Positions 35,425-45,068 of a DNA stretch of 64,000 nt are shown piece by piece. Both the position numbers and the translations under genes were made by a program. Each line of letters opens with the position of its first letter. Position 1 is the first letter of the stretch. The notes beneath the pieces are model-generated. The model had not been told where the DNA came from. It did not search any database and saw only the letters and a list, made by a program, of their open reading frames with translations. This DNA is from Terriglobia bacterium (GTDB lineage Bacteria > Acidobacteriota > Terriglobia > Bryobacterales > Bryobacteraceae): NCBI GenBank assembly GCA_020073265.1, contig JAIQFN010000027.1:1-64000 (forward strand). The letters run 5' to 3'.

Positions 35425-36648
35425 TTATTGATACAGCCGGCGTTCGCGGCGCATGAAGGCCGGAATTTCGATATCGTCCACCGCCACCTGAGCGGGCTCT
35501 TCCTGCTCAGGCTCGGGAGCAGGCGCGGGCGCCGGAATTTCCCGGAAGAGCGGAGCGGTGGACACAGCCGGTTCCGGTGTAACAACTGGAGCAGGAGGCG
35601 GAGGCGCCGGCGCTGTTTCCGGTGTTGCCCAATCCACCGCACCGGCCGCGGCACGCCGCGCCAACATTGGCAGATTGTCGCGCTGGAATCCGGTGGCGAT
35701 GACGGTGATCTTTACTTCATCCTTCATGGCTTCGTTCAGCACCACGCCGAAATTGATCTGCGCTTCTTCGTTGGCGGTCGCTCCGCGGATCAGCGAGCAG
35801 GCTTCGTTGACGTCGTGCAGGCTCAGCTTGCTCGACCCGGTGATGTTGATCAGCACGCCGCGCGCACCGCGCACGCCGCCTTCCTCCATCAGCGGAGAAC
35901 TGATGGCCTGGCGCGCAGCTTCGATGGAGGCATTCTCGCCCTTGGCCGACGCGGTGCCCATCATGGCGTAACCCATGCCGAGCATGATGGCGCGGATGTC
36001 GGAGAAGTCGCGGTTGATGAGGCCGGGCGTGGTGATGATGTCGCTGATCCCCTGCACGGCCTGGCGCAGGATGTCGTCGGCGACGCGGAAGGCCTCGAAG
36101 AAACTGGTGCCGCGCGGAACCAGCTCCAGCAGACGATCGTTGGGAACCGTGATGACGGTGTCCACGGTGCTCCCGATATCCGACAGCCCGCGGTCGGCTT
36201 GCTTCATGCGGCGCGGTCCTTCGAACGCGAACGGTTTGGTGACCACGGCGACGGTGAGCGCGTTCAATTCTTTGGCGAGCGAGGCCACCACGGGCGCGGC
36301 TCCGGTGCCGGTTCCTCCACCCAGGCCCGCGGTGACGAACACCATGTCGGCGCCTTCCAGAACTTCGATGATCTTCTCGGTGTCCTCGAGCGCGGCCTGC
36401 TTGCCGAGCCCGGGATCCGATCCGGCGCCCAGGCCGTTGGTCACCTTGGAACCGATGGCCAGCTTGTTCGGGACCGGCGACGCGTTGAGCGCCTGGATGT
36501 CGGTATTGAGAATGTGAAATTCGACGCCGGTCAGCCCCTCGTTCATCATGCGGGCCACCGCGTTCGATCCTCCGCCGCCCACGCCGACCACCTTGATCTT
36601 GGTGCCGAGCAGAGCCTCTTCCTGGATGGCAAACTTCAATGTGTCCAT
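35425..36648 (-). CDS. ftsZ: Cell division protein FtsZ
   Basis: Tubulin-like GTPase (407 residues) that builds the division ring. The N-terminal domain has VVGVGGGGSNAV, the GTP-binding GGGTGTG tubulin signature and the T7 loop with the catalytic acid in INRDFSDIRAIM. The C-terminal region is a long Pro/Ala/Glu linker (about 325-390) ending in the conserved anchor peptide IEIPAFMRRERR, which binds FtsA and ZipA-like partners. It is the last gene of the dcw cluster, 45 bases after ftsA. Confidence 0.98.
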   Translation of the reverse strand: MDTLKFAIQEEALLGTKIKVVGVGGGGSNAVARMMNEGLTGVEFHILNTDIQALNASPVPNKLAIGSKVTNGLGAGSDPGLGKQAALEDTEKIIEVLEGADMVFVTAGLGGGTGTGAAPVVASLAKELNALTVAVVTKPFAFEGPRRMKQADRGLSDIGSTVDTVITVPNDRLLELVPRGTSFFEAFRVADDILRQAVQGISDIITTPGLINRDFSDIRAIMLGMGYAMMGTASAKGENASIEAARQAISSPLMEEGGVRGARGVLINITGSSKLSLHDVNEACSLIRGATANEEAQINFGVVLNEAMKDEVKITVIATGFQRDNLPMLARRAAAGAVDWATPETAPAPPPPAPVVTPEPAVSTAPLFREIPAPAPAPEPEQEEPAQVAVDDIEIPAFMRRERRLYQ

Positions 36649-36693
36649 TCGTAACCTCCTAGCGTTCAGATTTTCTAGCGGCGCATCGCACTC

Positions 36694-37893
36694 TCATCGA
36701 AACAACATCCCCATCAGGCCGGGAGATCTGCGCTGGTTCTCCCGTTTGGTTTTCAGTCGCGCGGAATATTTTGCGAGGCCGGCGGCCGTGGTCCAGGCCG
36801 GGGTGGCCAGCTCGTCCGGAAAATCCAGGATGCCGGCGGGCAGCGCGTTGCGCGCCGGGCAATTGAGCACTCGCTCGGCCATGTCGCACATGCCGTTAAG
36901 CAGCGCTCCGCCGCCCGACAGGATGACGCCTTCGAGCAGCTTCTGATCCATCCGGATGGTCACCAGCTCGGATCCGATGTGGATGAAAAGCTCTTCGGCG
37001 CGAGCCTCCAGAATCTCGTTCAACTGCTTGCGCGGCGCTTCCCGCGGCGCGCGGCCGTCCGGCGAGGGCACTTCGATAAAGCTGTTGTCGGAAGTCAGCC
37101 CCAGGATGGCGCATCCATATTCGATCTTCAGCCGCTCGGCGTCGTCGTATTGAACGGTCAAGCCGACCGCGACATCGCGCGTAAAATGATCCGCCGAGAT
37201 CGGCAGGCTGCGCGCCAGTAGAACCGCCTCGCCGTCGTAGACCACCACTTCGGTGGAATGCATCCCGATGTCGACCACGGCCGCGCCACGGTTGCGATCG
37301 TCGCGCGACATGCACGCGTAGGCGGCGGCCACCGGTTCGAAGACGGTTTCCTCGACTGCGTAGGAAGCCTGCTGGACGGCGGCGACGATGGAATCGTGTT
37401 CGTGCTCGGATGCGGTGACGATGTGGACGTTGGCCTCCAGCCGCGAGCAGGTTGATCCGCGCGGATAGCGTTTGCCGGAGCGCCCGTCGAGCGTGAAGTC
37501 CTGCGGAAACAACTGCAGGATCATGCGATCCTCTTCCAGGCGCACCAGCTCGCTGCGCTCGACCGCGTAGGCCATGTCCTCGATCGTCACCGGCCGCGGG
37601 CGCCCAAACTCGTAAATCCCGCGGATGTTGTGTCCGTCGATGCCGCTGCCGCCGATTCCCACCACTATGGCGTCCACCACGGCTTTGGCTTCGAACTCCG
37701 CGCGCCGCACCACCGCCTGCACGCACGAAGTGAGCGCCTGCTGATCGGCCAGCCGGCTTTTGTTCCATCCGGTGGACGCCACTTCGCCGTGCCCGAGATA
37801 GCGCAGGCGTCCATCGTCCATCGCGAGGATCATGCAGCGCGTGAAGGCGCTTCCGAGATCGAGCCCGACCGCGAGCGGCGCTTTATCGGGCAT
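36694..37893 (-). CDS. ftsA: Cell division protein FtsA
   Basis: Actin-like protein (399 residues) that tethers FtsZ to the membrane. Phosphate-binding loop 1 is VGLDLGSAFTRCM, the 1C domain lies around residues 85-160, and GAAVVDIGMHSTEVVVYDG is phosphate loop 2; VILSGGGALLNGM is the adenosine motif. The C-terminus ends in a short amphipathic helix (SPGLMGMLFR) that fits a membrane-targeting sequence. The ATG lies 11 bases inside the 3' end of ftsQ, so both are translated from one message. Confidence 0.95.
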   Translation of the reverse strand: MPDKAPLAVGLDLGSAFTRCMILAMDDGRLRYLGHGEVASTGWNKSRLADQQALTSCVQAVVRRAEFEAKAVVDAIVVGIGGSGIDGHNIRGIYEFGRPRPVTIEDMAYAVERSELVRLEEDRMILQLFPQDFTLDGRSGKRYPRGSTCSRLEANVHIVTASEHEHDSIVAAVQQASYAVEETVFEPVAAAYACMSRDDRNRGAAVVDIGMHSTEVVVYDGEAVLLARSLPISADHFTRDVAVGLTVQYDDAERLKIEYGCAILGLTSDNSFIEVPSPDGRAPREAPRKQLNEILEARAEELFIHIGSELVTIRMDQKLLEGVILSGGGALLNGMCDMAERVLNCPARNALPAGILDFPDELATPAWTTAAGLAKYSARLKTKRENQRRSPGLMGMLFR

Positions 37894-38704
37894 TGCCGGC
37901 GTCCTCCAATCCGGTGATGCGGTCGTCCAAGCGCAAGTCGAAGGCGGCGGCGCGGGGCATTCTGCGGTGAATGTCGGGAAAGTGTTCCAGGAAGTTCTTC
38001 AGGCGCGGCGAGAAATTGCGGTCGCCCATCAGCAGCGAGACGGCGCGGCCCTGCATCTGGCCGGTGATCTTCAAATCGTCCAGATCGCTGGCGTCCACTT
38101 CCGAGACGTTGTCGGAGAGCGGCCCCAGCTCTTTCATGAGCTGCTGCATTCTGCGGACTCGCCGCGCGCGCTGGGCCGGATTTTCAGTCATCGAAAGGCC
38201 AGTCAACACCGGGAGCTGGAAGGCGGCCTTCTGCGGCGGATCGAGAATCACGCCTTGCGAGTCGATCAACGCCCAGCGCGTGATGCCGCCCGCCGGCACC
38301 TTGATAAACGCGACGGGATTCCGCTCCGTGACGGTGACCACCACGTGGTCCGGCCACACGCGCACGATAGAAGCGTTCTCAACCCAAGTGATATTCAGCA
38401 GCGCTCTTCGGCGGGCAACCATCGGGAAAAGATAAATGCTGCGGCCGTAGTCCTGGTTGAAGAGCCGCAGGATGGCTTCGCGCGAGGCGTACTTGACTCC
38501 GCTCAACTGGACGTTGGGACTCTCCAGACCGTAGTCCGGCGGGCCGGACAGGAAGAATCGCGGGTCGCGGATCAGAAATTGCTCGAAGCGTTGCGAGGCG
38601 TAGATTCCGCCGGTGAGCACCACGCACATGATGACGGCGACGCCGCCGTAGCGCAGGATCGCTCTGGCCGGAATCGGGCGGCGTTTTTTGGCGTCTTGCG
38701 CCAC
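37883..38704 (-). CDS. ftsQ: Cell division protein FtsQ
   Basis: Bitopic protein (273 residues) that links FtsL/FtsB to the divisome. A short basic cytoplasmic part (AQDAKKRRPIPARAIL), one transmembrane helix (YGGVAVIMCVVLTGGIYA, about 19-36), a POTRA domain (about 60-130, NVQLSGVKYASREAILRLF..RSIYLF) and the FtsQ beta domain (TVTERNPVAFIKV, RWALIDSQGVIL) are present. The GTG start at 38704 overlaps the murC TAG by one base (TAGTG), which fixes the start; an open frame extends upstream only as a shadow within murC. Confidence 0.9.
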   Translation of the reverse strand: MAQDAKKRRPIPARAILRYGGVAVIMCVVLTGGIYASQRFEQFLIRDPRFFLSGPPDYGLESPNVQLSGVKYASREAILRLFNQDYGRSIYLFPMVARRRALLNITWVENASIVRVWPDHVVVTVTERNPVAFIKVPAGGITRWALIDSQGVILDPPQKAAFQLPVLTGLSMTENPAQRARRVRRMQQLMKELGPLSDNVSEVDASDLDDLKITGQMQGRAVSLLMGDRNFSPRLKNFLEHFPDIHRRMPRAAAFDLRLDDRITGLEDAGNAR

Positions 38705-40083
38705 TAGGCCGCCTCCCGAAGTTTTTCGAGCACGCGCTCGCCCACTTGCCAGACATTGCCCGCTCCCAGCGTCAGCACCAGATCGCGCTCGCGCGACTGC
38801 TTGACGACGACGTCCGCCGTCTTCTCGATTGTTCCGGTGTATTCCACCGAGCGGTGTCCGAAATCGCGGATGCGCTGCGCGAGTACTTGAGCCGAGACGC
38901 CTTCGATGGGAGCTTCCGACGCCGCGTAGATGTCCAGGACAAACACCAGGTCGGCCTGGTGAAAGCTTTTCGCGAAATCGTCCATCAGGGATTGCGTGCG
39001 CGTATAGCGATGCGGCTGGAACACCGCTAGGACGCGTCCGAAGTTGCACAATCGCGCGGCGGCCAGCGTGGCGCGGATCTCGGTGGGGTGATGGCCGTAG
39101 TCGTCAATCACCGTCACGCCGCGCGCCTGGCCGCGGGTTTGAAAACGCCGGTCGACGCCGGTGAACGACGCGATGCCTTCGCGAATGGTCTCGAGTTTCA
39201 CTTCCAGCTCGAGTCCCACGGCGATTGCGGCGGTGGCATTCAGTACGTTGTGCAAGCCCGGGACGCGCAGGTGAAAGCGGCCCAGATCCTGCCGGCGCCC
39301 GCGCACCGCGAATCGGCTTTCAAACGCGCCGCACTCGGCTTCGACAATCTGCAGCGCAGCCTGGCTGCTGCGTCCATAGGTGATGCTGCGCCGGTTGACG
39401 GAGGGCAGAAGCTGCTGGACATTCTCGTCATCCAAACAAAGAATGGCCGCGCCGTAGAAAGGCACCTTTTGGATGAACTCGAGAAAGGCGGCGCGGATCT
39501 CGACGATGGAAGGGTAATGATCCAGATGCTCGCGATCGATGTTGGTGACCACGGCGAGGATGGGGCTGAGCTTGAGAAACGACCCGTCGCTTTCGTCCGA
39601 CTCGACCACCAGGAAATCGCTCTGGCCCACGCGCGCGTTGGAGCCGCCCATGGACGCGGTCTTGCCGCCGACCACCACGGTGGGGTCGAGTCCCGCGAGG
39701 TTGAGCACGGTGGCGGTCATGGACGTGGTGGTGGTTTTGCCATGGCTGCCGGCGATTGCGATGCCGTACTTCAGGCGCATCAGCTCGGCCAGCATTTCGC
39801 CGCGCGGGATCACGGGGATTTTCAGGCGGCGCGCTTCCTGAACCTCCGGGTTGCGTTCGTCCACCGCCGAACTCACCACGACGGCCTTGGCTGCGCCGAC
39901 GTTCGAGGCCGCGTGGCCTTCGAAGATTCGCGCGCCGAGCCGTGTCAGGCGCTCGGTGGTGGGGCTCAGTTTCAGGTCCGATCCCGAGATCTGATAGCCC
40001 AGGTTGAGCAACACCTCGGCGATCCCGCTCATGCCGATTCCGCCGATGCCGATGAAGTGGAGGTGTTGGGGCTTAAAAAACAT
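38704..40083 (-). CDS. murC: UDP-N-acetylmuramate--L-alanine ligase
   Basis: MurC (459 residues) adds L-Ala to UDP-MurNAc, the first amino acid of the peptidoglycan stem. The N-terminal UDP-binding domain starts [17 protein letters not shown]; the ATP loop is [22 protein letters not shown] is the carbamylated-lysine/metal region, and [17 protein letters not shown] is the C-terminal domain landmark. The following gene is ftsQ, with no murB or ddl between. The 107-base gap to murG holds a REP-A repeat. Confidence 0.97.
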   Translation of the reverse strand: MFFKPQHLHFIGIGGIGMSGIAEVLLNLGYQISGSDLKLSPTTERLTRLGARIFEGHAASNVGAAKAVVVSSAVDERNPEVQEARRLKIPVIPRGEMLAELMRLKYGIAIAGSHGKTTTTSMTATVLNLAGLDPTVVVGGKTASMGGSNARVGQSDFLVVESDESDGSFLKLSPILAVVTNIDREHLDHYPSIVEIRAAFLEFIQKVPFYGAAILCLDDENVQQLLPSVNRRSITYGRSSQAALQIVEAECGAFESRFAVRGRRQDLGRFHLRVPGLHNVLNATAAIAVGLELEVKLETIREGIASFTGVDRRFQTRGQARGVTVIDDYGHHPTEIRATLAAARLCNFGRVLAVFQPHRYTRTQSLMDDFAKSFHQADLVFVLDIYAASEAPIEGVSAQVLAQRIRDFGHRSVEYTGTIEKTADVVVKQSRERDLVLTLGAGNVWQVGERVLEKLREAA

Positions 40084-40149
40084 TTTTAATATGTATTGTT
40101 TCGGCTTTCGGGGGTGGATGTCAACATGGAAATGCCTTACCGATCCGGG

Positions 40150-40194
40150 CGTTCACACGAGTGTGAACGCGGCACGCATGAGTGCGTGCGCTAC
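40150..40194 (-). repeat. REP-A palindromic repeat, copy 4
   Basis: A 45-bp copy in inverse orientation with both hairpins intact (CGTTCACAC-GA-GTGTGAACG and GCACGCA-TGAG-TGCGTGC on the element's other half). Its last bases contain the TAG of murG (40191-40193), so the repeat forms the end of that coding sequence. Confidence 0.85.
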
Positions 40195-41267
40195 GGGGCG
40201 GCCGCAATGGAAGCCTCCAGGATTTCAGCCGCGCGGCGGGCGGCGTCCGGATGCGCGAACGCGCGCGCTCTCTGGCCCATGCTCTCCAGCAATTGCGGCT
40301 GCGACCGCAGTTTGCCGACTTCTTCGAAAAGCCGTCCGCCGTCCATGTCGCGATCCAGAACCAGTTGCGCGGCGCCGGCCCTCGCGAACGCCTCGGCGTT
40401 GCGAAGCTGATGCTCGTCGGCGGCATGCGGCAGCGGAACCAGGATGGACGGTTTTCCAGCGGCGGCCAATTCCGCGACCGCGCCCGCGCCGGCACGGCAA
40501 ATCACCAGGTCGGCTTGCGCGAACGCGGCCGGCATGTCGTCGATGAACGGCACGATTTCGCCTTCCATGCGGCTCTCGGCGAATTTCCGGGCCAGCGCTT
40601 CAAAGGCGGGCGTCCCGGTTTGATGAATGAACCGCACCGGGAAAGCGACTTCCCGGAAATAGCGCCAGCTCGCGGCCGCAGCCTGATTCAAAGTGCGCGA
40701 ACCCTGGCTTCCGCCGGTGATCAGGACCGTGATCTTGGCCTCGCGCGGCTTGGGTTGGATGCGGAAAAATTCCGCGCGAACGGGCAGGCCGGTGACTTCC
40801 GACTTGCCGGGCGGGAAGAATTGCGACGCCTCGGGAAAGTTAACCAGCGCGCGTGTGACGAAGCGGCCGATCTGGCGGTTGGTGAGACCCGGCATGGCGT
40901 TCGGCTCCATCACCACGATGGGCAGGCGCTTCCACAGAGCGGCCAGTACCACGGGGCCGGCCGCATAGCCGCCCAGGCTGAAGACGGCGGAGGGGCGATG
41001 GCGGCGCAGGATGCCAAACACTCGCCGGACACTCAGGGGAAGCTGCGCCAGCGTTCGAGCGGTTCGCAGCAGGCCGACGCGCTTCAAGCCGCCGATCTCG
41101 ATGAACTCCAGCGGAAATCCCGCGGCCGGGACTAGCTTGGCTTCGAAGCCCGTGCGAGTGCCGACGAACACCGGTTGATGGCCGCGCGCTACGAGCTCGC
41201 GCGCCACGGCTACCAGGGGGACGACGTGTCCGCCCGTTCCGCCTCCGGCCATCATGATGGTTGCCAT
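40191..41267 (-). CDS. murG: UDP-GlcNAc:MurNAc-pentapeptide-lipid N-acetylglucosaminyltransferase
   Basis: MurG (358 residues) converts lipid I to lipid II at the inner face of the membrane. The Gly-rich loops MAGGGTGGHVVPLVAVA and VLITGGSQGSRTLN, the acceptor site FSLGGYAAGPVVLAA and the donor-binding GAGAVAELAAAGKPSILVPLP..DEHQLRNA are all present. Its stop codon lies inside a REP-A repeat, and another REP-A copy separates it from ftsW upstream. Confidence 0.96.
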   Translation of the reverse strand: MATIMMAGGGTGGHVVPLVAVARELVARGHQPVFVGTRTGFEAKLVPAAGFPLEFIEIGGLKRVGLLRTARTLAQLPLSVRRVFGILRRHRPSAVFSLGGYAAGPVVLAALWKRLPIVVMEPNAMPGLTNRQIGRFVTRALVNFPEASQFFPPGKSEVTGLPVRAEFFRIQPKPREAKITVLITGGSQGSRTLNQAAAASWRYFREVAFPVRFIHQTGTPAFEALARKFAESRMEGEIVPFIDDMPAAFAQADLVICRAGAGAVAELAAAGKPSILVPLPHAADEHQLRNAEAFARAGAAQLVLDRDMDGGRLFEEVGKLRSQPQLLESMGQRARAFAHPDAARRAAEILEASIAAAP

Positions 41268-41294
41268 CCCAAGTTCATCTCACTCTCGACCGGG

Positions 41295-41337
41295 CGTTCA
41301 CACCAGTGAACGCGGCACGCACGAGCGCGTGCGCCAC
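41295..41337 (-). repeat. REP-A palindromic repeat, copy 5
   Basis: A 43-bp copy in inverse orientation. The second hairpin is shortened to CGTTCAC-ACCA-GTGAACG but stays fully paired; the first reads GCACGC-ACGAGC-GCGTGC. It fills the gap between ftsW and murG. Confidence 0.8.
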
Positions 41338-41343
41338 GATAGC

Positions 41344-42492
41344 TCATCCGGAATGTTCGCTGACGCTCAGCAGCATGCCCAGGCAGATCATGGTGCTCAT
41401 GAGCGAGCTGCCGCCGGCGCTGATCATCGGCAATGGGATTCCCTTGGTCGGCCCCATGCCGAGCACCACGCTCATGTTGATCAAGGCCTGGATCACGATC
41501 GACGAAGTCACGCCCAGCGCCAGGTATCGCCCGAAGGCGTCGTCGGTCACCCAGCACAGTTCCAGCCCGCGCCACAGAATGATCAGGAAGCCGGTGAGCA
41601 GCGCGCCGCAGCCGAACAATCCCAGCTCCTCGCCCACCACGGCGTAAATGAAATCGGTGTGGGCTTCGGGAAGATACAGGATCTTCTGCCGGCCCTGCAT
41701 GAGACCCAATCCGAGCGCGCCGCCGCTGCCTACCGCGATCTTGGACTGCCGCACCTGGTAGGCCGGGTCGCGCGTGGTCAGCGATTCGCTGACGTATTTC
41801 TTGATGCGGCCTTCGGGATCGAAGAAGGCGATGCGCTTGTACTCGGGATCGAAGAAGCCGATCATGCGCGCCACGCGGTAGGGCTTCGCGACGACAAAGC
41901 CGATGGAACACACCAGTCCCGCAAGCAGCGCCGCCGCGACAAACTTGCGCTGCAGACCGGCGACGTAGAAGACGATGGCGGCGGGCAGGATCAGGACGAT
42001 GGCGGTGCCGAGATCGCCGAAGCCGACGCTGGCGGCCAGAACGGCCAGCGCGAGCGAAGCCGCAATCATGGTGCGCTTGCTGTTGATGGCGTCCTGCTTC
42101 AGCGTTACGAAGTAAGCGAAGAAAATGATCAGCGCGGGTTTCCCGAATTCGGAAGGCTGGAAGGTGCCGATGCCCGGGAAGCGGAACCAGCGATGCGTCT
42201 TGCTGTCGAAGAAGAAGACCAGGATCTGCAGGAACAACACCACTCCGAGCGAGCCGAAGGCCCAGCCGGCGCTCTGCAGCGCGCGATAGTTGCGCCGCTT
42301 GAAGTACATCAGCGTTGCGAACGAGACCACGGCCCAGACCAACTGGTGGGACGCATAGTAGAGGCTGGAGTTGATCCTGGGGTTGAGTTGAGCGGACACG
42401 GACGAGGCGCTGTACACCATGATGATGCCGAACATCACCATGGCGACGATGGTGGAGAACAGCAGCCAGTCCGATTTCAAACGTTGCGCCAT
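41344..42492 (-). CDS. ftsW: Lipid II polymerase FtsW
   Basis: SEDS-family peptidoglycan glycosyltransferase (382 residues) with about ten hydrophobic helices. Landmarks are MVYSASSVSAQ, FQPSEFGKPALIIFFAYFV, FGDLGTAIVLILPAAIVFYVAGL, LGLGLMQGRQKILYLPEAHTDFIYAVVGEELG and the terminal GPTKGIPLPMISAGGSSL. It polymerises lipid II at the septum with FtsI. The ATG at 42492 overlaps the murD stop by one base (TAATG); the frame stays open upstream only as a shadow within murD. A REP-A repeat follows the stop. Confidence 0.95.
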   Translation of the reverse strand: MAQRLKSDWLLFSTIVAMVMFGIIMVYSASSVSAQLNPRINSSLYYASHQLVWAVVSFATLMYFKRRNYRALQSAGWAFGSLGVVLFLQILVFFFDSKTHRWFRFPGIGTFQPSEFGKPALIIFFAYFVTLKQDAINSKRTMIAASLALAVLAASVGFGDLGTAIVLILPAAIVFYVAGLQRKFVAAALLAGLVCSIGFVVAKPYRVARMIGFFDPEYKRIAFFDPEGRIKKYVSESLTTRDPAYQVRQSKIAVGSGGALGLGLMQGRQKILYLPEAHTDFIYAVVGEELGLFGCGALLTGFLIILWRGLELCWVTDDAFGRYLALGVTSSIVIQALINMSVVLGMGPTKGIPLPMISAGGSSLMSTMICLGMLLSVSEHSG

Positions 42493-43811
42493 TACCGGTT
42501 TCCTTCCGCGAGTTTCCCGACCAGTTCCTTGAACACCCGGCCGCGCTGCTCGAAATTCTCGAACTGATCGAAGCTGGCGCAGGCCGGAGCGAGCAGGACC
42601 GTGTCGCCGGGTTCGGCCGAGCGATGCGCCTCTTCGAGAGCTGCCGCCAAAGTGCCGCACTGGAGAAGGGGACCAGCGTCTTCGCCCAGTTGCGCGGCGA
42701 TCTTGGGTGCGGCCGCGCCGATCAGCAACGCCGCGCGCGCCTTGGCACGCAACGGCTCGCGCAGCACTGTGTAGTCGCTGCCCTTGTCCTTGCCGCCCAG
42801 AATGATCCACAGGCCGCCGGGAAAGGCGTCGATGGCCTTGAGCGTCGCGTCCACGTTGGTGGCCTTCGAATCGTTGTAGTACGCCACGCCGCCGATTTCG
42901 CGCACGAACTCGAGCCGGTGCTCGACTCCCGGAAACGTGCGGATGGCCGCGGCAATTTGCGGGAGTCCGGCGCCCGCCAATCGAGCAGCGATCGAAGCCG
43001 CCAGCGTGTTTTCGACGTTGTGCCGGCCGCGCAGCGGAATCTCGCGGGCTTCCAGCAGCCTTTCGCCATCCATGCGGATGGTTCCGTTGTCCAGCCACGC
43101 GCCCGGCGCAACCGAGCGGTCCAGGCTGAACCAATGCAACTGTCCGCGGGCGCAGGCAGCGTAGGCGACGCAGGTGGGGTCATCCGCATTCAAAACGGCG
43201 AAGTCGCCGGCCTGCTGCGTTTCGAACACGCGCCTTTTGGCAGCGGCGTAATTGTCGAAAGTGTGATGACGGTCCAGATGATCGGGCGTGACGTTCAGGC
43301 AGACGGCGACATGCGCGCGGAACGTCGCAATCGTCTCCAACTGAAAGCTGGAAAGCTCCAGCACATTCCACTGATCGGGCCGCGACGTCTCGACCATGGA
43401 CGCCGGAGGCTTTCCGATGTTTCCGCCCACCTGGCAGGCGATCCCGGATTGTTCCAGAATGTGCCCGGTGAGCGCGGTAGTGGTGGTCTTGCCATTCGAT
43501 CCCGTGATGCCGATGGTGTGCCCCTGAAGAAACGGCGCCGCCAGTTCGAGCTCGCCGATCACCGGAACGCCCCGCGCACGCACGCCGTTCAGCAGATCGA
43601 GATCGGCAGGAACGCCCGGCGATATCACCACCAGATCGGCGTCGCGAAAAGCCGCCTCAGTCTGCGGTTCCACCGTCACGCCCGACATTTCGCCCATTGG
43701 CTTCTCATCCACGGCACGCACACTAGCGCCCTTCTCCCGCAGCAGCCGCAAGGCTGCGACGCCAGATCTCGCCATCCCCACCACAACAACCTTTTTTCCA
43801 CCAAGCTCCAC
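42492..43811 (-). CDS. murD: UDP-N-acetylmuramoyl-L-alanine--D-glutamate ligase
   Basis: MurD (439 residues) adds D-Glu to UDP-MurNAc-L-Ala. The N-terminal domain reads KVVVVGMARSGVAALRLL; ATP loop GSNGKTTTTALTGHIL; metal region NVTPDHLDRHHTFDNYAAAKRRV; C-terminal YYNDSKATNVDATLKAI and ILGGKDKGSDY; it ends APACASFDQFENFEQRG. The start is a GTG at 43811, with no nearby in-frame ATG. It is coupled to ftsW downstream by a one-base stop/start overlap and is separated from mraY by a REP-B repeat. Confidence 0.96.
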   Translation of the reverse strand: MELGGKKVVVVGMARSGVAALRLLREKGASVRAVDEKPMGEMSGVTVEPQTEAAFRDADLVVISPGVPADLDLLNGVRARGVPVIGELELAAPFLQGHTIGITGSNGKTTTTALTGHILEQSGIACQVGGNIGKPPASMVETSRPDQWNVLELSSFQLETIATFRAHVAVCLNVTPDHLDRHHTFDNYAAAKRRVFETQQAGDFAVLNADDPTCVAYAACARGQLHWFSLDRSVAPGAWLDNGTIRMDGERLLEAREIPLRGRHNVENTLAASIAARLAGAGLPQIAAAIRTFPGVEHRLEFVREIGGVAYYNDSKATNVDATLKAIDAFPGGLWIILGGKDKGSDYTVLREPLRAKARAALLIGAAAPKIAAQLGEDAGPLLQCGTLAAALEEAHRSAEPGDTVLLAPACASFDQFENFEQRGRVFKELVGKLAEGNR

Positions 43812-43828
43812 AACCTGGGACCTCTTGT

Positions 43829-43870
43829 GCCGGCCAGAAAGCCGGCTGCAGCCAAGATTGGCTGCCCCAC
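43829..43870. repeat. REP-B palindromic repeat, copy 1
   Basis: GCCGGC-CAGAAA-GCCGGC followed by the hairpin GCAGCCA-AGAT-TGGCTGC and CCCCAC. It closely matches 52061-52099 and lies between murD and mraY, ending two bases short of the mraY stop codon (43873-43875). Confidence 0.8.
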
Positions 43871-43872
43871 TT

Positions 43873-45006
43873 CTACCTCAACTTCAATGTCGACAAGGCG
43901 AAAAACGCCATCACCAGCCCGGCGATCCAGAACCGGGTGATGATCTTCGATTCCGGCCAGCCCAGCGCTTCGAAATGATGATGGATGGGCGCCATTTTGA
44001 AGATGCGTTTCTTGCGCAGCTTGTAACTGCCCACCTGCAGGATCACCGACAGCACTTCGATCACGTAGACGCCGCCGATGAACAGCAGCAGAATTTCCTG
44101 CTTGATCAGGACCGCCACCACTCCGAGCGCACCGCCCAGCGCGAGCGACCCGACATCGCCCATGAAAATATCCGCCGGATGCGCGTTGTACCAAAGGAAT
44201 CCGAGCGACGCCCCGACGATCGAGCCGCAGAAGATGGTCAGCTCCGAAACGCCCGGCACGCGCGCCAGATCCAGGTATTCGGCGAAGCGCGCGTGGCCGG
44301 TGACATAAGTCAAAGCCGTCATGGCGCCCGCCGCGATGATCATCAACCCGATGGCGAGGCCGTCCAGGCCGTCGGTGAGATTCACGGCGTCCGACGATCC
44401 CACGATCACCAGCACCATGAAGGCGTAGAAGCCCACGAACGCTAGCGGATAGGTGTACCAGCGATGCGTGAGCGAATCGATCAGCAGGTCCGGCTTGAAG
44501 GATTTGAAAAACGGCACGTTGATGCTGGTGGAATAGACCTTCTGCGCGTGCAGAGTCAGCAGCAGGAAACCCACGATCAGAGTCGCCAGCACCTGCAGCA
44601 GGAATTTCTGTTTCACCGTCAATCCGAGATTCTGCTTGCGGCGGATTTTCGCGTAGTCGTCCCAGAAGCCGATCAGCCCGAAGCTGAGCAAGCCGAACAG
44701 CGCGATCCAGACGTAGGGATTGGTCAGGTTGGACCACAGCAGGGTTGGAACGACGATGGAGATGATGATGAGAATCCCGCCCATGGTGGGTGTGCCGGCC
44801 TTGGTCATGTGCGATTTCGGGCCTTCCTCGCGGATGTATTGGCCGATCTGGAACTGGCGCAATTTGGCGATCAGCCAGGGACCCAGCACGATGCCCAGAA
44901 ACAAGGCTGTCAGGCTGGCGAACGCGGTTCGAAAGGTCGCGTATCCGAACACGCGGAAGGGCGTAAAAGCGTGAAAGAGCTTTTCGTAGAACAGCCAATA
45001 GAGCAT
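43873..45006 (-). CDS. mraY: Phospho-N-acetylmuramoyl-pentapeptide transferase
   Basis: MraY (377 residues, about ten transmembrane helices) transfers phospho-MurNAc-pentapeptide to undecaprenyl phosphate, forming lipid I. Signature pieces are EGPKSHMTKAGTPTMGG, GFWDDYAKIRRKQNLGL, NLTDGLDGLAIG (catalytic Asp region) and MGDVGSLALGG, with the HHHFE motif in MAPIHHHFEALGW. A palindromic REP-C element lies just upstream at 45017, and REP-B just downstream. Confidence 0.97.
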   Translation of the reverse strand: MLYWLFYEKLFHAFTPFRVFGYATFRTAFASLTALFLGIVLGPWLIAKLRQFQIGQYIREEGPKSHMTKAGTPTMGGILIIISIVVPTLLWSNLTNPYVWIALFGLLSFGLIGFWDDYAKIRRKQNLGLTVKQKFLLQVLATLIVGFLLLTLHAQKVYSTSINVPFFKSFKPDLLIDSLTHRWYTYPLAFVGFYAFMVLVIVGSSDAVNLTDGLDGLAIGLMIIAAGAMTALTYVTGHARFAEYLDLARVPGVSELTIFCGSIVGASLGFLWYNAHPADIFMGDVGSLALGGALGVVAVLIKQEILLLFIGGVYVIEVLSVILQVGSYKLRKKRIFKMAPIHHHFEALGWPESKIITRFWIAGLVMAFFALSTLKLR

Positions 45007-45016
45007 CTAAAGAACC

Positions 45017-45036
45017 GGGGACAGACGGATCTGTCC
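45017..45036. repeat. REP-C hairpin, copy 1
   Basis: GGGGACAGA-CGGA-TCTGTCC: a hairpin with a 7-bp stem and four-base loop, in the mraY-murF gap. It is nearly identical to the element at 45078-45099, 41 bases further on. Confidence 0.75.
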
Positions 45037-45068
45037 ACACCAGGCGGCGATAATTTGCGAATCCATAG

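Noticed and set aside
41344-43134. Extended frame upstream of ftsW
   Set aside because: The additional N-terminal part runs through murD in another frame; the FtsW start at 42492 with the TAATG overlap is clear.
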